Under the pieces are notes generated by a model. That model ran no database searches, was not told the DNA's origin, and saw only the letters and a list, made by a program, of their open reading frames with translations. Below are positions 1 through 8,694 of a stretch of DNA of 64,000 bases, piece after piece. The stretch's first letter is position 1, and each line of letters starts with the position of its first letter. The position numbers were made by a program, and so were the translations under genes. The stretch comes from Paenibacillus sacheonensis (GTDB lineage Bacteria > Bacillota > Bacilli > Paenibacillales > Paenibacillaceae), in the NCBI RefSeq assembly GCF_009909195.1, contig NZ_JAAAMU010000004.1, forward strand, positions 248,001 through 312,000, written 5' to 3'.

Positions 1-426
1 TATCAGAAGATCGTAGATTTGAAGACAAGCGAGAAATCGCAGGCCGAGTGGCAGCTCTCCATCGTTGTCGGTAAGCTGTCCCAGGAAGAGTCGAGTCTGC
101 AGAAGCTTCAAGAAGAACGCGCATTGTGGTGCGAGAAGCTGCAGCAGGCTTCGCAGCAGGCGGTTCCGTTGTCGGCCATCTTGACGATGCAGAGTTATAT
201 CGATTTCTTGGATGACGGCATCCTGCGCAAGCTGCGCGACGTGAAGAAGGCGGAGTCGGCCGTTGAAGCGGGAAGGCGCTTCTTGTCCGATCGCATGATG
301 GACGAGAAGGTATGGCTCAAGACCAAAGAAAATGCCTTGCGGCGATTCCAAGCCGATAGAATGACGAAAGAACAGAATGAGCTGGATGAACTGGCAACCG
401 TCAGGTTCATGTATGCAGCTCCATAA
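1..426 (+). CDS. fliJ: Flagellar export protein FliJ (5' end cut by window edge)
   Basis: The frame is open from base 1 (YQKIVDLK...) to TAA at 424-426, showing 141 residues of a family normally about 147 long, so only a few N-terminal residues lie outside. The TTG at 19 is in frame but internal, since the preceding YQKIVDL matches the usual FliJ opening. The protein is charged and alpha-helical with heptad-like spacing, as expected of the FliJ coiled coil. In the family, FliJ sits in the FliI ATPase ring of the type III flagellar export apparatus and recycles export chaperones. Position before ylxF and fliK agrees with the Bacillus fla/che operon. Confidence 0.85.
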   Translation, partial: YQKIVDLKTSEKSQAEWQLSIVVGKLSQEESSLQKLQEERALWCEKLQQASQQAVPLSAILTMQSYIDFLDDGILRKLRDVKKAESAVEAGRRFLSDRMMDEKVWLKTKENALRRFQADRMTKEQNELDELATVRFMYAAP

Positions 427-478
427 CTGACAAGCGGCTTTGCGAATCGGGAGCCATAGCCCGAGGGAGGGACTTATT

Positions 479-1384
479 TTGGCGGATGTGGAAATGGAAA
501 AACAAAGCTACAGCGGGTTCGAGAGATTCATGTTTTTCGTAACGCCGATTTTATTTACCTTAATATTGCTCGGTGTGCTCGTGACCATATTCAATATTAA
601 TTTGCGCAACAAGGCGCTGGAGATTGGGAATGACATTCCCGTCTTGAACCGGATTCTGCCCGAACCGTCGGTGAAGGACGGACATGCCGTTAACGAAGAT
701 TCGATCAAGTCCGCTAACACGTCGGCCAAGATTGCGGAATTGCAAGCACAGCTGACCGCGAAAGAATCGGAGCTCGGCAAAACGGTCGAAGAGAAGACGA
801 CGCTCGCGAAGACCGTCAAGGATCTTCAGCAGCAAATGGCACAGCTCAAACAAGCGAACGCGGAGCAGCAGCTGAGCGATTCCGCCTATCAGAGCAAGAT
901 CGGCGAGCTGGCATCGATGTATACGAGCATGACCCCAAGCAAGGCGGCGCCGATTCTGGAAAGCATGGAGACGGCGGAAGCGGTGCTCGTGCTGGATGCG
1001 ATGAGGCCGGAAGATCGGGCGGTCATTCTCGAGAAGATGAATCCCAAGAAAGCGGCGGATGCTTCCGTGCTGCTCAAAGACACCAAGACTGCGAAGGATC
1101 GTCAAATCGCGGCGCTGCAAGCGCGGATCAATAAACAGCAAACGACGACCACGCAATCGGATGCCGTGCTGAGCGCGGCGCAATTGAACTCGACATTCTC
1201 TAAAATGGACCCCGCTGCCGCAGCTGACCTGCTGCTTAAGATGTCGGACGTAAGCCCGAGCAAGGTGCTTCGGATTTTGAACGCCGTGGACGACGCAGCG
1301 CGTTCCAAGATCCTAGCGGAGATGTCGTCGGCGAATAAAGCCATCACCGCCCAATTGGTATCCAAACTGATGGTGGGCAAATAA
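479..1384 (+). CDS. ylxF: YlxF/MotE-type membrane protein with MgtE N-terminal-like repeats
   Basis: A 301-residue protein with one membrane segment near residues 17-39, a Gln/Lys/Glu-rich coiled coil around 80-135, then an MgtE_N-type helical repeat (SMTPSKAAPILESM ... MNPKKAADAS) and a second similar repeat at the C-terminus (KMDPAAAADLLLKM ... AEM). MotE-like proteins with this layout stabilise or chaperone the flagellar motor. TTG at 479 is chosen because GAGGGAGG at 463-470 is correctly spaced; a longer frame to 440 has no Shine-Dalgarno, and ATG 494 would discard it. It lies between fliJ and fliK as in B. subtilis. The role is by family and location only. Confidence 0.75.
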   Translation: MADVEMEKQSYSGFERFMFFVTPILFTLILLGVLVTIFNINLRNKALEIGNDIPVLNRILPEPSVKDGHAVNEDSIKSANTSAKIAELQAQLTAKESELGKTVEEKTTLAKTVKDLQQQMAQLKQANAEQQLSDSAYQSKIGELASMYTSMTPSKAAPILESMETAEAVLVLDAMRPEDRAVILEKMNPKKAADASVLLKDTKTAKDRQIAALQARINKQQTTTTQSDAVLSAAQLNSTFSKMDPAAAADLLLKMSDVSPSKVLRILNAVDDAARSKILAEMSSANKAITAQLVSKLMVGK

Positions 1385-1439
1385 ACAAACGTCGATTGAA
1401 GCATGATGTGCAGCCTTCAGGGGAAAGGAGGTGAAAAAC

Positions 1440-2816
1440 ATGCAAATGCCGATTACGACGGCTACTCCCAGCCCGGCTCCTGCCGCGACTAGTACGGCTT
1501 CAACGAAAGGCACGGATAACAGCCGATTCAATCAAACCTTCAATCAAACCATTGCCGGCACGCAGGGGAAAGAGACGAACGAGCAGTCAAACGGCGAAGC
1601 TTCGGCGCCCGTAAACGGGGTTTCCAATCCTTCCGTAACTTCGCTGCTCGGTGAACAGGTTTCCGCGGCGGACTTGCTTGGTGCAATCGAAGCGTTGATC
1701 GAGAAGCTGGGAAATGCCGATACCCAGGATCTCGCCCAAACGACGACGGAAAGCGATTTGGCCGAAGCGCTTCAGCAGCTTGACATGCTGCTCAGCTCGC
1801 TTGCAGGCATTCCGGCCTTGCAGCAGCAGCCGAGTGCGATCGTCGCAGAGGCCGTGGGACAGGAACAAGGGCAAGCGGCAGTCGTCAATCTCGAGGAACT
1901 GAATGCGCTAAAGTCAGGCATGCAGGAAGCGTTAGTTGATTTGAGGGCACTGCTGAAGGACCAGAAGAGCCTGCCAGTCAATCGTGATCAGATGTCGCAG
2001 ATCAGCAAGCAGTTGACTTCGATCGACCAGCTGCTGAGCGGCAAGAAGCCGGAACAGCCGGCAGCGGCAGTCGCCGTTCCGCAACAAGCGGCCGCAGTCG
2101 ATACCATCGATACCGTTCTTGCGCTTCAGACGACGCCTCAGGCAAGCTCCCATCTGAAGCGAATGGCCCACCAGCTCCTTCATGTAGGCGTGCTGAACGT
2201 CGTCCAGAAGCCGGAGAAGGAAGCGGCAGAGACTTCGTTAACCGAGCTTCCGGAGGATTCGAATGACGTCATTCTGCAGCCGGTTCTGGTCAACATGGAT
2301 CTCCAACGCCAGCTGGCTGCGGTCTCCAAGCCGGTTCTCGCACAGCCGGTGCCGGTGCAGCAGTTCGCTTCGACCATCCAAGGCATGGTCGTCAAGCAGT
2401 TTAACGTTTCTACGGTTAACGGGATATCGCAAGCGCAGCTTACGCTGTACCCGGAGCATCTGGGGCAGGTCAACGTGAACATCTCCGTGCATAACGGTGC
2501 GCTGACCGCGTCATTCGTCACGGACACCGTGACCGCGAAGGATATGCTGGAGAACCAAATGGCGCAACTGCGTTCTGCGCTTCAGTCGCAAGGCCTTCAG
2601 GTAGACAAGCTGGTCGTCTCCCAAACGTCGGTGCAGCCGAACCTGTTCCAGGATCGCCAAGGGGCGCAAGGTCAACAGCAAGGTTCCACGAAGCGGGATA
2701 AGTCGAACGACGACACGATTGGCGAAATCGACTTCGCGGATATGGAAGAGATTTCAGTTCAGCAAGCCGCTGACCGAGACTTGGGTCTTGGCCGGGGCAT
2801 CCACACCATCGCCTAG
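1440..2816 (+). CDS. fliK: Flagellar hook-length control protein FliK
   Basis: 458 residues. The N-terminal two thirds are low-complexity (Ala, Gln, Ser, Thr, Pro), typical of the secreted ruler part. The C-terminal Flg_hook domain is clear around residues 310-410, with the LTLYPEHLGQVNV signature followed by a helix like MLENQMAQLRSALQSQGL. FliK is exported during hook growth and switches FlhB from hook to filament substrates. ATG 1440 is preferred over the in-frame GTG 1431 because AAAGGAGGTG (1424-1433) overlaps that GTG and is ideally spaced for the ATG. The gene is followed by flgD after about 50 bp. Confidence 0.88.
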   Translation: MQMPITTATPSPAPAATSTASTKGTDNSRFNQTFNQTIAGTQGKETNEQSNGEASAPVNGVSNPSVTSLLGEQVSAADLLGAIEALIEKLGNADTQDLAQTTTESDLAEALQQLDMLLSSLAGIPALQQQPSAIVAEAVGQEQGQAAVVNLEELNALKSGMQEALVDLRALLKDQKSLPVNRDQMSQISKQLTSIDQLLSGKKPEQPAAAVAVPQQAAAVDTIDTVLALQTTPQASSHLKRMAHQLLHVGVLNVVQKPEKEAAETSLTELPEDSNDVILQPVLVNMDLQRQLAAVSKPVLAQPVPVQQFASTIQGMVVKQFNVSTVNGISQAQLTLYPEHLGQVNVNISVHNGALTASFVTDTVTAKDMLENQMAQLRSALQSQGLQVDKLVVSQTSVQPNLFQDRQGAQGQQQGSTKRDKSNDDTIGEIDFADMEEISVQQAADRDLGLGRGIHTIA

Positions 2817-2869
2817 CCGAAGCGCGGCGAGGCTGCTTAGACTCCATTGAACGGAGGTGACGAGATTAC

Positions 2870-3331
2870 ATGGCAGATCGCGTATCGACCACCAATGTAT
2901 GGCCGTATTACAGCGCCAGCAACGTACAGGCAGCGGCCAAAAAACCAGAGGATACTTCCATGGGCAAGGATGATTTTCTGCGCATCCTCGTAACGCAGCT
3001 GCAGAATCAGGATCCGATGCAGCCTTTGCAAGATAAAGATTTCATTGCGCAAATGGCGCAGTTTTCATCGGTAGAGCAGCTCGTTAATATGTCGGACCAG
3101 CTTACGGCCCTTCGCCAAAACTTAGGGATGGCTTCCACGATGATCGGCAAGAACGTGCAGTGGTACGACTATTCCGAGACCGGAGAGATGATTCCACGGA
3201 ATGGCGTGGTGGACTCCATCGTCATTAAAGACAAAGTGCAATACGCACGCGTCGGGAATCAGGACATCGACCTGAAAGACATCGTTTCGATCGGCGACCA
3301 AGTCGAAGGCGGTGATGCGGACAATGGATGA
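2870..3331 (+). CDS. flgD: Flagellar hook capping/assembly protein FlgD
   Basis: 153 residues with the hallmark FlgD N-terminal motif around residues 31-75: GKDDFL, then LVTQLQNQDPMQPL, then FIAQMAQFSSVEQL. FlgD caps the growing hook and promotes polymerisation of hook subunits outside the cell. This is the short form common in Bacillales, which keeps the conserved N-terminal part and little of the Tudor/Fn3 region of enteric FlgD. GGAGGTGA (2853-2860) precedes ATG 2870. The 3' end overlaps the start of the next gene by 8 bp (ATG 3324), pointing to coupled translation. Confidence 0.92.
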   Translation: MADRVSTTNVWPYYSASNVQAAAKKPEDTSMGKDDFLRILVTQLQNQDPMQPLQDKDFIAQMAQFSSVEQLVNMSDQLTALRQNLGMASTMIGKNVQWYDYSETGEMIPRNGVVDSIVIKDKVQYARVGNQDIDLKDIVSIGDQVEGGDADNG

Positions 3332-3701
3332 CGTCATGAAAATCGGACATTTAAGCCTGACCGCCAGCACGCAGCTTCGCAAGCCGGCTCAATCGGAACA
3401 ATCGTCCGCGGGCGCCGCTTCCTTTAAAGAAGTGCTCGGCCGCAATGTAATCAAGTTCAGTCAGCATGCGGAACAGCGCATCGCTCAGCGCGGCATTACG
3501 CTTAAGCCGGAAGCTCTGGCGAAGATCGGCAATGCCATCGACCAAGCGGCTGCCAAAGGCGCGAAGGATTCGCTGGTCGTGTACCGCGACATCGCGATGA
3601 TCGTCAACGTACCCAGCCGGACCGTTGTCACGGCGATGGACGGAAACGCCATGCAAGGCAACGTATTCACTCAGATCGACAGTGCAGTCATCGTTTCGTA
3701 A
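3324..3701 (+). CDS. Small flagellar-operon protein (TIGR02530/Flg_new family)
   Basis: A 125-residue protein recognised by its core FKEVLGRNVIKFSQHAEQRIAQRGI and a C-terminal VVYRDIAMIVNVPSRTVVTAMD stretch, both typical of the conserved but uncharacterised flagellar-operon family found between flgD and flgE in many Firmicutes. B. subtilis lacks an obvious counterpart at this point. Start choice is uncertain: in-frame GTG 3312, ATG 3315, ATG 3324 and ATG 3336 all exist; AAGGCGGTG at 3306-3314 best suits ATG 3324. The function is unknown; the neighbours suggest a hook-assembly accessory role (inference). Confidence 0.75.
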   Translation: MDDVMKIGHLSLTASTQLRKPAQSEQSSAGAASFKEVLGRNVIKFSQHAEQRIAQRGITLKPEALAKIGNAIDQAAAKGAKDSLVVYRDIAMIVNVPSRTVVTAMDGNAMQGNVFTQIDSAVIVS

Positions 3702-3822
3702 CGACGGCCGGACCTGCTCATAGGAAGCCGGGAGCCGTGGATCGACGGAAACGGCTCCGCCGAACGATGCTGAAAATGCAATTCGTTACCATGACTAATA
3801 CCCGCAGGAGGTTGTCAATCGA
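3702..3822 (+). other. Intra-operon spacer with hairpin
   Basis: A 121-bp gap before flgE. GGAGCCG and CGGCTCC are exact inverted arms around the sequence at about 3730-3758, with no T-run after them, so this looks like a processing or stability hairpin rather than a terminator. The flgE ribosome-binding site GCAGGAGG lies at the end of the gap. Confidence 0.45.
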
Positions 3823-4650
3823 ATGTTAAGATCTATGTACTCCGGTGTTTCCGGCATGCGCGGCTTTCAAACGAAGCTGGACGTTATCGGCAACAATATC
3901 GCAAACGTCAATACGGTCGGTTTCAAGGCTGGCCGCGTCATGTTCAAGGATATCCTGAGCCAAACCGTTTCCGGCGTTACGCGTCCGGAAGAAGGAACGA
4001 CGGGCGGCGTGAACGCGAAGCAAGTCGGTCTCGGCGTGGCAATCGCATCGATCGATACGATCCACACGCCGGGCAGCGCGATGACGACGAACGTGCCGAC
4101 TGACGTTCGGATCGACGGCGACGGATTCTTCGCCGTATCGCCGAACGGCGACGGAGGCGAATCGCCATACCTGACTCGCGCCGGCAACTTCACGCTGGAC
4201 GCGGCGGGACAGCTCGTGAATGGGGACGGCATGTTCGTTCTTGATTCCAACGGCGGACCGATTACGCTTGATCCGGCCGAAGTCAAAGCCTTTACGATCT
4301 CGCAGGATGGCTCCATCATCTCGATCGGCGCCGACGGCACAAGCACGGCGACGGGCATCCAGCTCGGCATCGTGAAGGTTACGAATCCGAACGGCCTCGA
4401 GAAGATCGGCGGCAATCTGTACCGCATGACGCCGAATGCGAACATCGACGGCGAAATAACGCTGACGACCGCAGGCGATCCGGAAGCGGGTACAGGCGCC
4501 ATCATTGCCGGTCAATTGGAAATGTCGAACGTGGATCTGACTTCCGAGTTCACGGAAATGATCGTCGCGCAGCGCGGTTTCCAAGCGAACTCCCGCATCA
4601 TCACGACTTCGGACGAGATTTTGCAAGAGGTCGTCAATCTCAAGAGATAG
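3823..4650 (+). CDS. flgE: Flagellar hook protein FlgE (short, FlgG-like)
   Basis: 275 residues. The N-terminus MLRSMYSGVSGMRGFQTKLDVIGNNIANVNTVGFK-type rod/hook motif and the C-terminal SNVDLTSEFTEMIVAQRGFQANSR-type helix are both intact (each described here in part), defining the FlgE/FlgF/FlgG family whose two ends pair as the D0 coiled coil. In B. subtilis the hook protein at this locus is similarly short and was once called FlgG. It is exported and polymerises under the FlgD cap, with length set by FliK. GCAGGAGG precedes the ATG. The assignment as hook rather than distal rod rests on operon position next to flgD and swrD. Confidence 0.88.
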   Translation: MLRSMYSGVSGMRGFQTKLDVIGNNIANVNTVGFKAGRVMFKDILSQTVSGVTRPEEGTTGGVNAKQVGLGVAIASIDTIHTPGSAMTTNVPTDVRIDGDGFFAVSPNGDGGESPYLTRAGNFTLDAAGQLVNGDGMFVLDSNGGPITLDPAEVKAFTISQDGSIISIGADGTSTATGIQLGIVKVTNPNGLEKIGGNLYRMTPNANIDGEITLTTAGDPEAGTGAIIAGQLEMSNVDLTSEFTEMIVAQRGFQANSRIITTSDEILQEVVNLKR

Positions 4651-4706
4651 GTAAACAGCCGAGGAGGGGCGCCAGCCGCCTCTCCGCCAGGTGAAGGAGG
4701 AAGCTT

Positions 4707-4931
4707 ATGATTGCCGTGACGCGTTTGAACGGAAAGACCGTACATCTCAACGCGCTGCTTATCGAAGTGGTCGAAGAAACGCCCGATACCTTGATCACGC
4801 TCACGACAGGTAAGAAAATACTGGTGTTGGAGAAAGCAAACGAAGTCATTTCCTCCATACAGTCCTATCTTCGCTCGATCGGCGTCTATGCGGCGACCTT
4901 AAAGAGTGATCAAACGGAGGGAACATCCTAA
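4707..4931 (+). CDS. swrD: FlbD/SwrD family flagellar protein
   Basis: A 74-residue protein starting MIAVTRLNGKTVHLNALLIEVVEETPDT and containing TLTTGKKILVLEKANEV, the complete FlbD-type fold. In B. subtilis the homologue SwrD (YlzI) raises flagellar power and is required for swarming. AAGGAGGAAG immediately precedes ATG 4707. The stop TAA (4929-4931) shares its last base with the ATG of fliL, so the two are translationally coupled. Confidence 0.85.
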   Translation: MIAVTRLNGKTVHLNALLIEVVEETPDTLITLTTGKKILVLEKANEVISSIQSYLRSIGVYAATLKSDQTEGTS

Positions 4932-5416
4932 TGAAGAAAATGCTGCCATGGCTGATTACCATTTTGCTCGCTATTACCCTAATTGCGATCGTTGCCGTTA
5001 TTCTGTACAACTCCGTCATGGGAGACGACGACGCGAAGAGCGCCGCAGCCAATGCCGAGAAAGATGCGGCAGCCGTCACGGCGGTCAAGCTTACGGCGGA
5101 TAAACGCGTCGATCTGACCAGCACGATCGAGAAGATTCAAACGAACTTAGTGGACCCTGATTACGTTGCAGTTCTTGGCTTTGCTTTTCAGCTGGATAAG
5201 AAGTCGACGAAGAAGGATTTCGACAAGATCAAGGACATCCAAATCAAGCCGATCATTATTCGTACGCTTTCCGACATGAAGCTGGAGGAAATCAATGGCT
5301 CGCAGGGAAAAGACAAGCTGTGCGCGGAACTGCTTAATTTGATAAATCCCGAGCTGCCGGACGGCGGCAAACTCATTAAAGTCGAAATAACGGATTTTAT
5401 CGTTTCGAAGCTGTAA
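4931..5416 (+). CDS. fliL: Flagellar basal body-associated protein FliL
   Basis: 161 residues: a short cytoplasmic start (MKKMLPW), one membrane segment at about 4-26, a charged linker, and a periplasm-facing domain ending in VEITDFIVSKL, as FliL proteins do. FliL associates with the stator units and the switch and influences torque and stator retention. The start ATG overlaps the swrD stop by one base. The conserved pattern of a region ending in an amphipathic strand without C-terminal extension is intact. Confidence 0.88.
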   Translation: MKKMLPWLITILLAITLIAIVAVILYNSVMGDDDAKSAAANAEKDAAAVTAVKLTADKRVDLTSTIEKIQTNLVDPDYVAVLGFAFQLDKKSTKKDFDKIKDIQIKPIIIRTLSDMKLEEINGSQGKDKLCAELLNLINPELPDGGKLIKVEITDFIVSKL

Positions 5417-5459
5417 ACATCTTAGATAATGCCGCATTCCTTTGAAGGGGGTGAGAAAA

Positions 5460-6461
5460 ATGGTTGATGTTTTGTCGCAGAACGAGATTGACGCGCTGCT
5501 CGCTGCGTTGTCCTCCGGCGAGATGGATGCAGAGGAATTGAAGAAGGAAGATACGCAGAAAAAGATTCGCGTGTACGAGTTCAAACGCGCGGTTCGTTTC
5601 TCGAAGGATCATATCCGAAGCTTGACGCGGATCCACGAAAACTTCGCGCGATACTTGACCACTTACTTCTCAGCGCAGCTTCGCACATTTGTTCAAATCA
5701 ATGTCGTTCAGGTCGAACAGCTGCCTTATGACGAATTTATACGCTCCATTCCGAAAATGACGATCTTGAACATCTTCGAAGCCGAGCCGCTGGAAGGCCG
5801 CATGGTGCTCGAGGTTCATCCGAACGTCGCGTACGCCATGCTGGACAGGATGTTGGGCGGCCAAGGGCTCGCTCCTTCCAAAATCAACGCGTTGACGGAA
5901 ATCGAAACGACGATCATGGAACGGATCTTCAGCCGTACGTTCGAAAGTCTGCAGGAAGCGTGGAAAACGATCATCGACATCAAGCCGCGTCTTGAAGCGC
6001 TGGAGACGAACCCGCAATTCATGCAGATCGTATCGCCGAACGAAACGATCGCCCTGATTTCCTTGAGCACCAAAATCGGCGATACGACGGGGATGATCAA
6101 CTTGTGCATCCCGCATGTCGTCATTGAACCGATCATGCCGCGGCTGTCCGTTCATCATTGGTTCGTTTCGCAGAAGAAGACGAGGGCGCCGGAAGAAATC
6201 GAAGTCTTGAAGCAGCGGGTCAGCAAGGCGAAGCTGCCGATCGTATGCGAGCTGGGAAGCTCGAGCATATCGATTCGCGAGTTTTTGGGTCTGTCGATTG
6301 GGGATGTCATTTCATTGAATAAATCAATCGATCAAGGACTTGATATTAAAGTCGGGGACAAGCTGAAGTTCTCAGGCAGTCCCGGGTCGATCAAAGACCG
6401 CATGGCCGTTCAAATCAATGAAGTGTTCACCGAAGGAGTGGAAGAAGAATATGACGAGTAA
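5460..6461 (+). CDS. fliM: Flagellar motor switch protein FliM
   Basis: 333 residues. The N-terminal peptide LSQNEIDALLAAL is the CheY-P binding motif, the central domain (about 45-230) is the CheC-like fold that contacts FliG, and the C-terminal region (about 250-325, KLPIVCELGSSSISIREFL) is the FliN-like SpoA domain. FliM forms the middle of the C-ring. ATG 5460 is chosen over the upstream frame start at 5442 because GAAGGGGGTG (5444-5453) is its Shine-Dalgarno. The stop overlaps fliY by 11 bp (6451-6461). Confidence 0.95.
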   Translation: MVDVLSQNEIDALLAALSSGEMDAEELKKEDTQKKIRVYEFKRAVRFSKDHIRSLTRIHENFARYLTTYFSAQLRTFVQINVVQVEQLPYDEFIRSIPKMTILNIFEAEPLEGRMVLEVHPNVAYAMLDRMLGGQGLAPSKINALTEIETTIMERIFSRTFESLQEAWKTIIDIKPRLEALETNPQFMQIVSPNETIALISLSTKIGDTTGMINLCIPHVVIEPIMPRLSVHHWFVSQKKTRAPEEIEVLKQRVSKAKLPIVCELGSSSISIREFLGLSIGDVISLNKSIDQGLDIKVGDKLKFSGSPGSIKDRMAVQINEVFTEGVEEEYDE

Positions 6462-7692
6462 AGATTACTTATCGCAAGAAGAAATCGATGCCTTGCTGCG
6501 TCAATCTTCCGATGAATCCGATATGCAGGAGCCGGCTAGCGGCGGGCAGGAATTGAATGCCTTCCTCAGCTCGATCGAGCAGGATGCACTTGGAGAAATC
6601 GGGAACATCACGTTCGGAAGCGCGGCAACGGCCTTGTCGACGCTGCTGGGCCGCAAGGTCGATATTACGACGCCTACGGTTTCGTTGATCAAACGAAGCG
6701 AGCTGGACGAAGAATTCCCGAAACCGCATGTCGCCGTTTCTGTCAGCTACGTGGAGGGCTTCCAAGGCATTAACTCGCTCGTCATCAAGACGAAGGATGC
6801 GCAGACGATCGCGGATCTGATGCTTGGCGGCGAAGGAAGGCTGCTTGGTTCGGAGCTGAACGAGATTCATATCAGCGCCGTCCAAGAAGCGATGAATCAA
6901 ATGATGGGGTCTTCGGCGACGTCGATGTCGACGCTCTTCAACCGTTTCGTCAATATTTCGCCTCCGGGCATCGACATTCTTGACGTTGCGAACGGAGAAG
7001 GCGTAGAGAGACTTCCGACCGACGATATGTTTATCAAAGTTTCGTTCCGTCTGACCATCGACGATCTGATCGATTCCACGATCATGCAGCTGCTTCCCAT
7101 TTCGTTCGCGAAAGAAATGGTAGACTCGCTGATGGGCGGAGCGTCCGAGCCTGCAGCAGCGGCTCCCGAGCCCGTTCAGGTGCCCGCGCCTGCTGCCGTA
7201 TTCACAGAACCGGTTGCATCAGCGCCTGTACATACGCATCCGCCGGCGCCCGCTTCACCGCCGCCAGCGCCCGTCGCGCCGCCTGCGGCCCACATGCAGC
7301 AGCCGGCACCGCAGTATGCCGCCGCACCGCAAGGCGGACCGCAGACGTTCGGCGGAATGCCGAATCGAAACGTGAACGTACAGCCTGTCCAATTCGCGAA
7401 TTTCCAAGGCGCGCCTTACGTTCAAGCCGATGAATCGAATCTGAATTTATTGCTCGACATACCGTTGAAGGTCACAGTAGAATTAGGAAGAACTCAGAAA
7501 CAAATCAAAGATATTCTTGAATTGTCGCAAGGTTCCATTATTGAGCTGGACAAGCTGGCCGGCGAACCGGTCGATATTTTAGTCAACAACAAGCTGATCG
7601 CTAAGGGAGAAGTTGTCGTTATTGACGAGAATTTCGGGGTTCGTGTCACGGATATCGTGAGCCAATGGGATCGCATCCAAAAGTTACAATAA
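6451..7692 (+). CDS. fliY: Flagellar switch phosphatase/FliN-type protein FliY
   Basis: 413 residues in three parts: an N-terminal CheY-binding peptide (LSQEEIDALLRQS) and CheC-like phosphatase domain with E49/N52 (ALGEIGN) and a second helix bearing AVQEAMNQMMG; a Pro/Ala/Gln linker at about 225-310; and a C-terminal FliN/SpoA domain (DIPLKVTVELGRT ... GVRVTDI). In Bacillales FliY is both a C-ring component and the main CheY-P phosphatase. ATG 6451 lies inside the end of fliM and has GAAGGAG upstream. Length exceeds B. subtilis FliY (378) mainly through the linker. Confidence 0.93.
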   Translation: MTSKDYLSQEEIDALLRQSSDESDMQEPASGGQELNAFLSSIEQDALGEIGNITFGSAATALSTLLGRKVDITTPTVSLIKRSELDEEFPKPHVAVSVSYVEGFQGINSLVIKTKDAQTIADLMLGGEGRLLGSELNEIHISAVQEAMNQMMGSSATSMSTLFNRFVNISPPGIDILDVANGEGVERLPTDDMFIKVSFRLTIDDLIDSTIMQLLPISFAKEMVDSLMGGASEPAAAAPEPVQVPAPAAVFTEPVASAPVHTHPPAPASPPPAPVAPPAAHMQQPAPQYAAAPQGGPQTFGGMPNRNVNVQPVQFANFQGAPYVQADESNLNLLLDIPLKVTVELGRTQKQIKDILELSQGSIIELDKLAGEPVDILVNNKLIAKGEVVVIDENFGVRVTDIVSQWDRIQKLQ

Positions 7693-7712
7693 CACCTTAG
7701 GGGGAAGAAGCA

Positions 7713-8075
7713 ATGGCAAACCGCATTTTGATCGTGGATGATGCAGCATTTATGAGAATGATGATTCGAGATATTTTGACAAAAAACGGCTATGAAGTCG
7801 TAGGAGAAGCACAGGACGGCGCGCAGGCAATCGAGAAATACAAAGAACTGAAGCCGGACCTGATCACGATGGATATCACGATGCCGGAGATGGACGGTAT
7901 CGTTGCACTTAAAGAAATCAAGAAGCTGGACGGCAACGCCAAAGTCATCATGTGTTCCGCGATGGGGCAGCAGGCGATGGTCATCGATGCGATTCAAGCA
8001 GGCGCCAAAGACTTCATCGTGAAGCCTTTTCAAGCTGACCGCGTCATTGAAGCGATTAAGAAAACGCTAGGTTAA
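7713..8075 (+). CDS. cheY: Chemotaxis response regulator CheY
   Basis: A single receiver domain of 120 residues: acidic pocket D9/D10, phospho-acceptor D54 in ITMDITMPEMDG, Thr/Ser switch in VIMCSAMG and conserved Lys in IVKPFQ. It has no output domain. CheY-P binds FliM and FliY N-terminal peptides and sets rotation bias. GGGGGAAG precedes the ATG. The location between fliY and fliO is the Bacillus arrangement. Confidence 0.97.
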   Translation: MANRILIVDDAAFMRMMIRDILTKNGYEVVGEAQDGAQAIEKYKELKPDLITMDITMPEMDGIVALKEIKKLDGNAKVIMCSAMGQQAMVIDAIQAGAKDFIVKPFQADRVIEAIKKTLG

Positions 8076-8079
8076 TAGG

Positions 8080-8694
8080 ATGAAAGTTTCGAACGTAATT
8101 CGACTTGCTGGACTAGCGGTCTTCGGCTGGCTAACGACGGCAAGTCTTGCATCGGCAGCGGGCAGCAATGACGAGGGCAAACCGGAGGTCGGTGCAGGCA
8201 TCGGCTATCTGATCTGGGTCATCGTCGCGCTGCTGATCGTCGTCGGACTGATCGTTCTGCTGATCAAGTGGCTGGCTAGCCGCAACCGCGGCTGGGGCAC
8301 CACGAGATCGCTTCGCTCGCTCGGGGGCATTCCGCTCGGTCAGAACAAATCGCTTCAAGTTGTGGAGCTTTCGGGACGCATTTACGTTGTCGGGGTCGGC
8401 GAAGACATCACGCTGCTGGACAAGATCGTGGATCCCGATGCCGCCGCAGCCATCATGGAAGCCATCGAGCAGCAGGCGAGCCGAACGTGGAGCTCGCCGG
8501 CACTGTCGGATTTTCTAGGGAAATTTCGCAATAAACAACCGTCATCCGAACCGAAGGAGGATCCGTGGCCATCATCGACCGTTTCCTTCAAGGAGCTGCT
8601 GAGCAACGGCATGAAGCGGCAAGCGGATCAGAAACAGAAAGTCGAAGAGCTGCTTAGAGATCAAAATCACAATGATCGGTTGTTGGACGAATGA
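8080..8694 (+). CDS. fliO: Flagellar biosynthesis protein FliO (FliZ of Bacillus)
   Basis: 204 residues: an apparent signal peptide (MKVSNVIRLAGLAVFGW...ASA), a short extracellular stretch, a membrane segment at about 39-63, and a cytoplasmic part with SLGGIPLGQNKSLQVVELSGRIYVVGVGEDI, the FliO core. FliO acts early in assembly of the FliP/FliQ/FliR export gate. It starts 4 bp after cheY and its stop overlaps fliP (ATGA at 8691-8694). The C-terminal charged tail is variable in the family. Confidence 0.87.
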   Translation: MKVSNVIRLAGLAVFGWLTTASLASAAGSNDEGKPEVGAGIGYLIWVIVALLIVVGLIVLLIKWLASRNRGWGTTRSLRSLGGIPLGQNKSLQVVELSGRIYVVGVGEDITLLDKIVDPDAAAAIMEAIEQQASRTWSSPALSDFLGKFRNKQPSSEPKEDPWPSSTVSFKELLSNGMKRQADQKQKVEELLRDQNHNDRLLDE

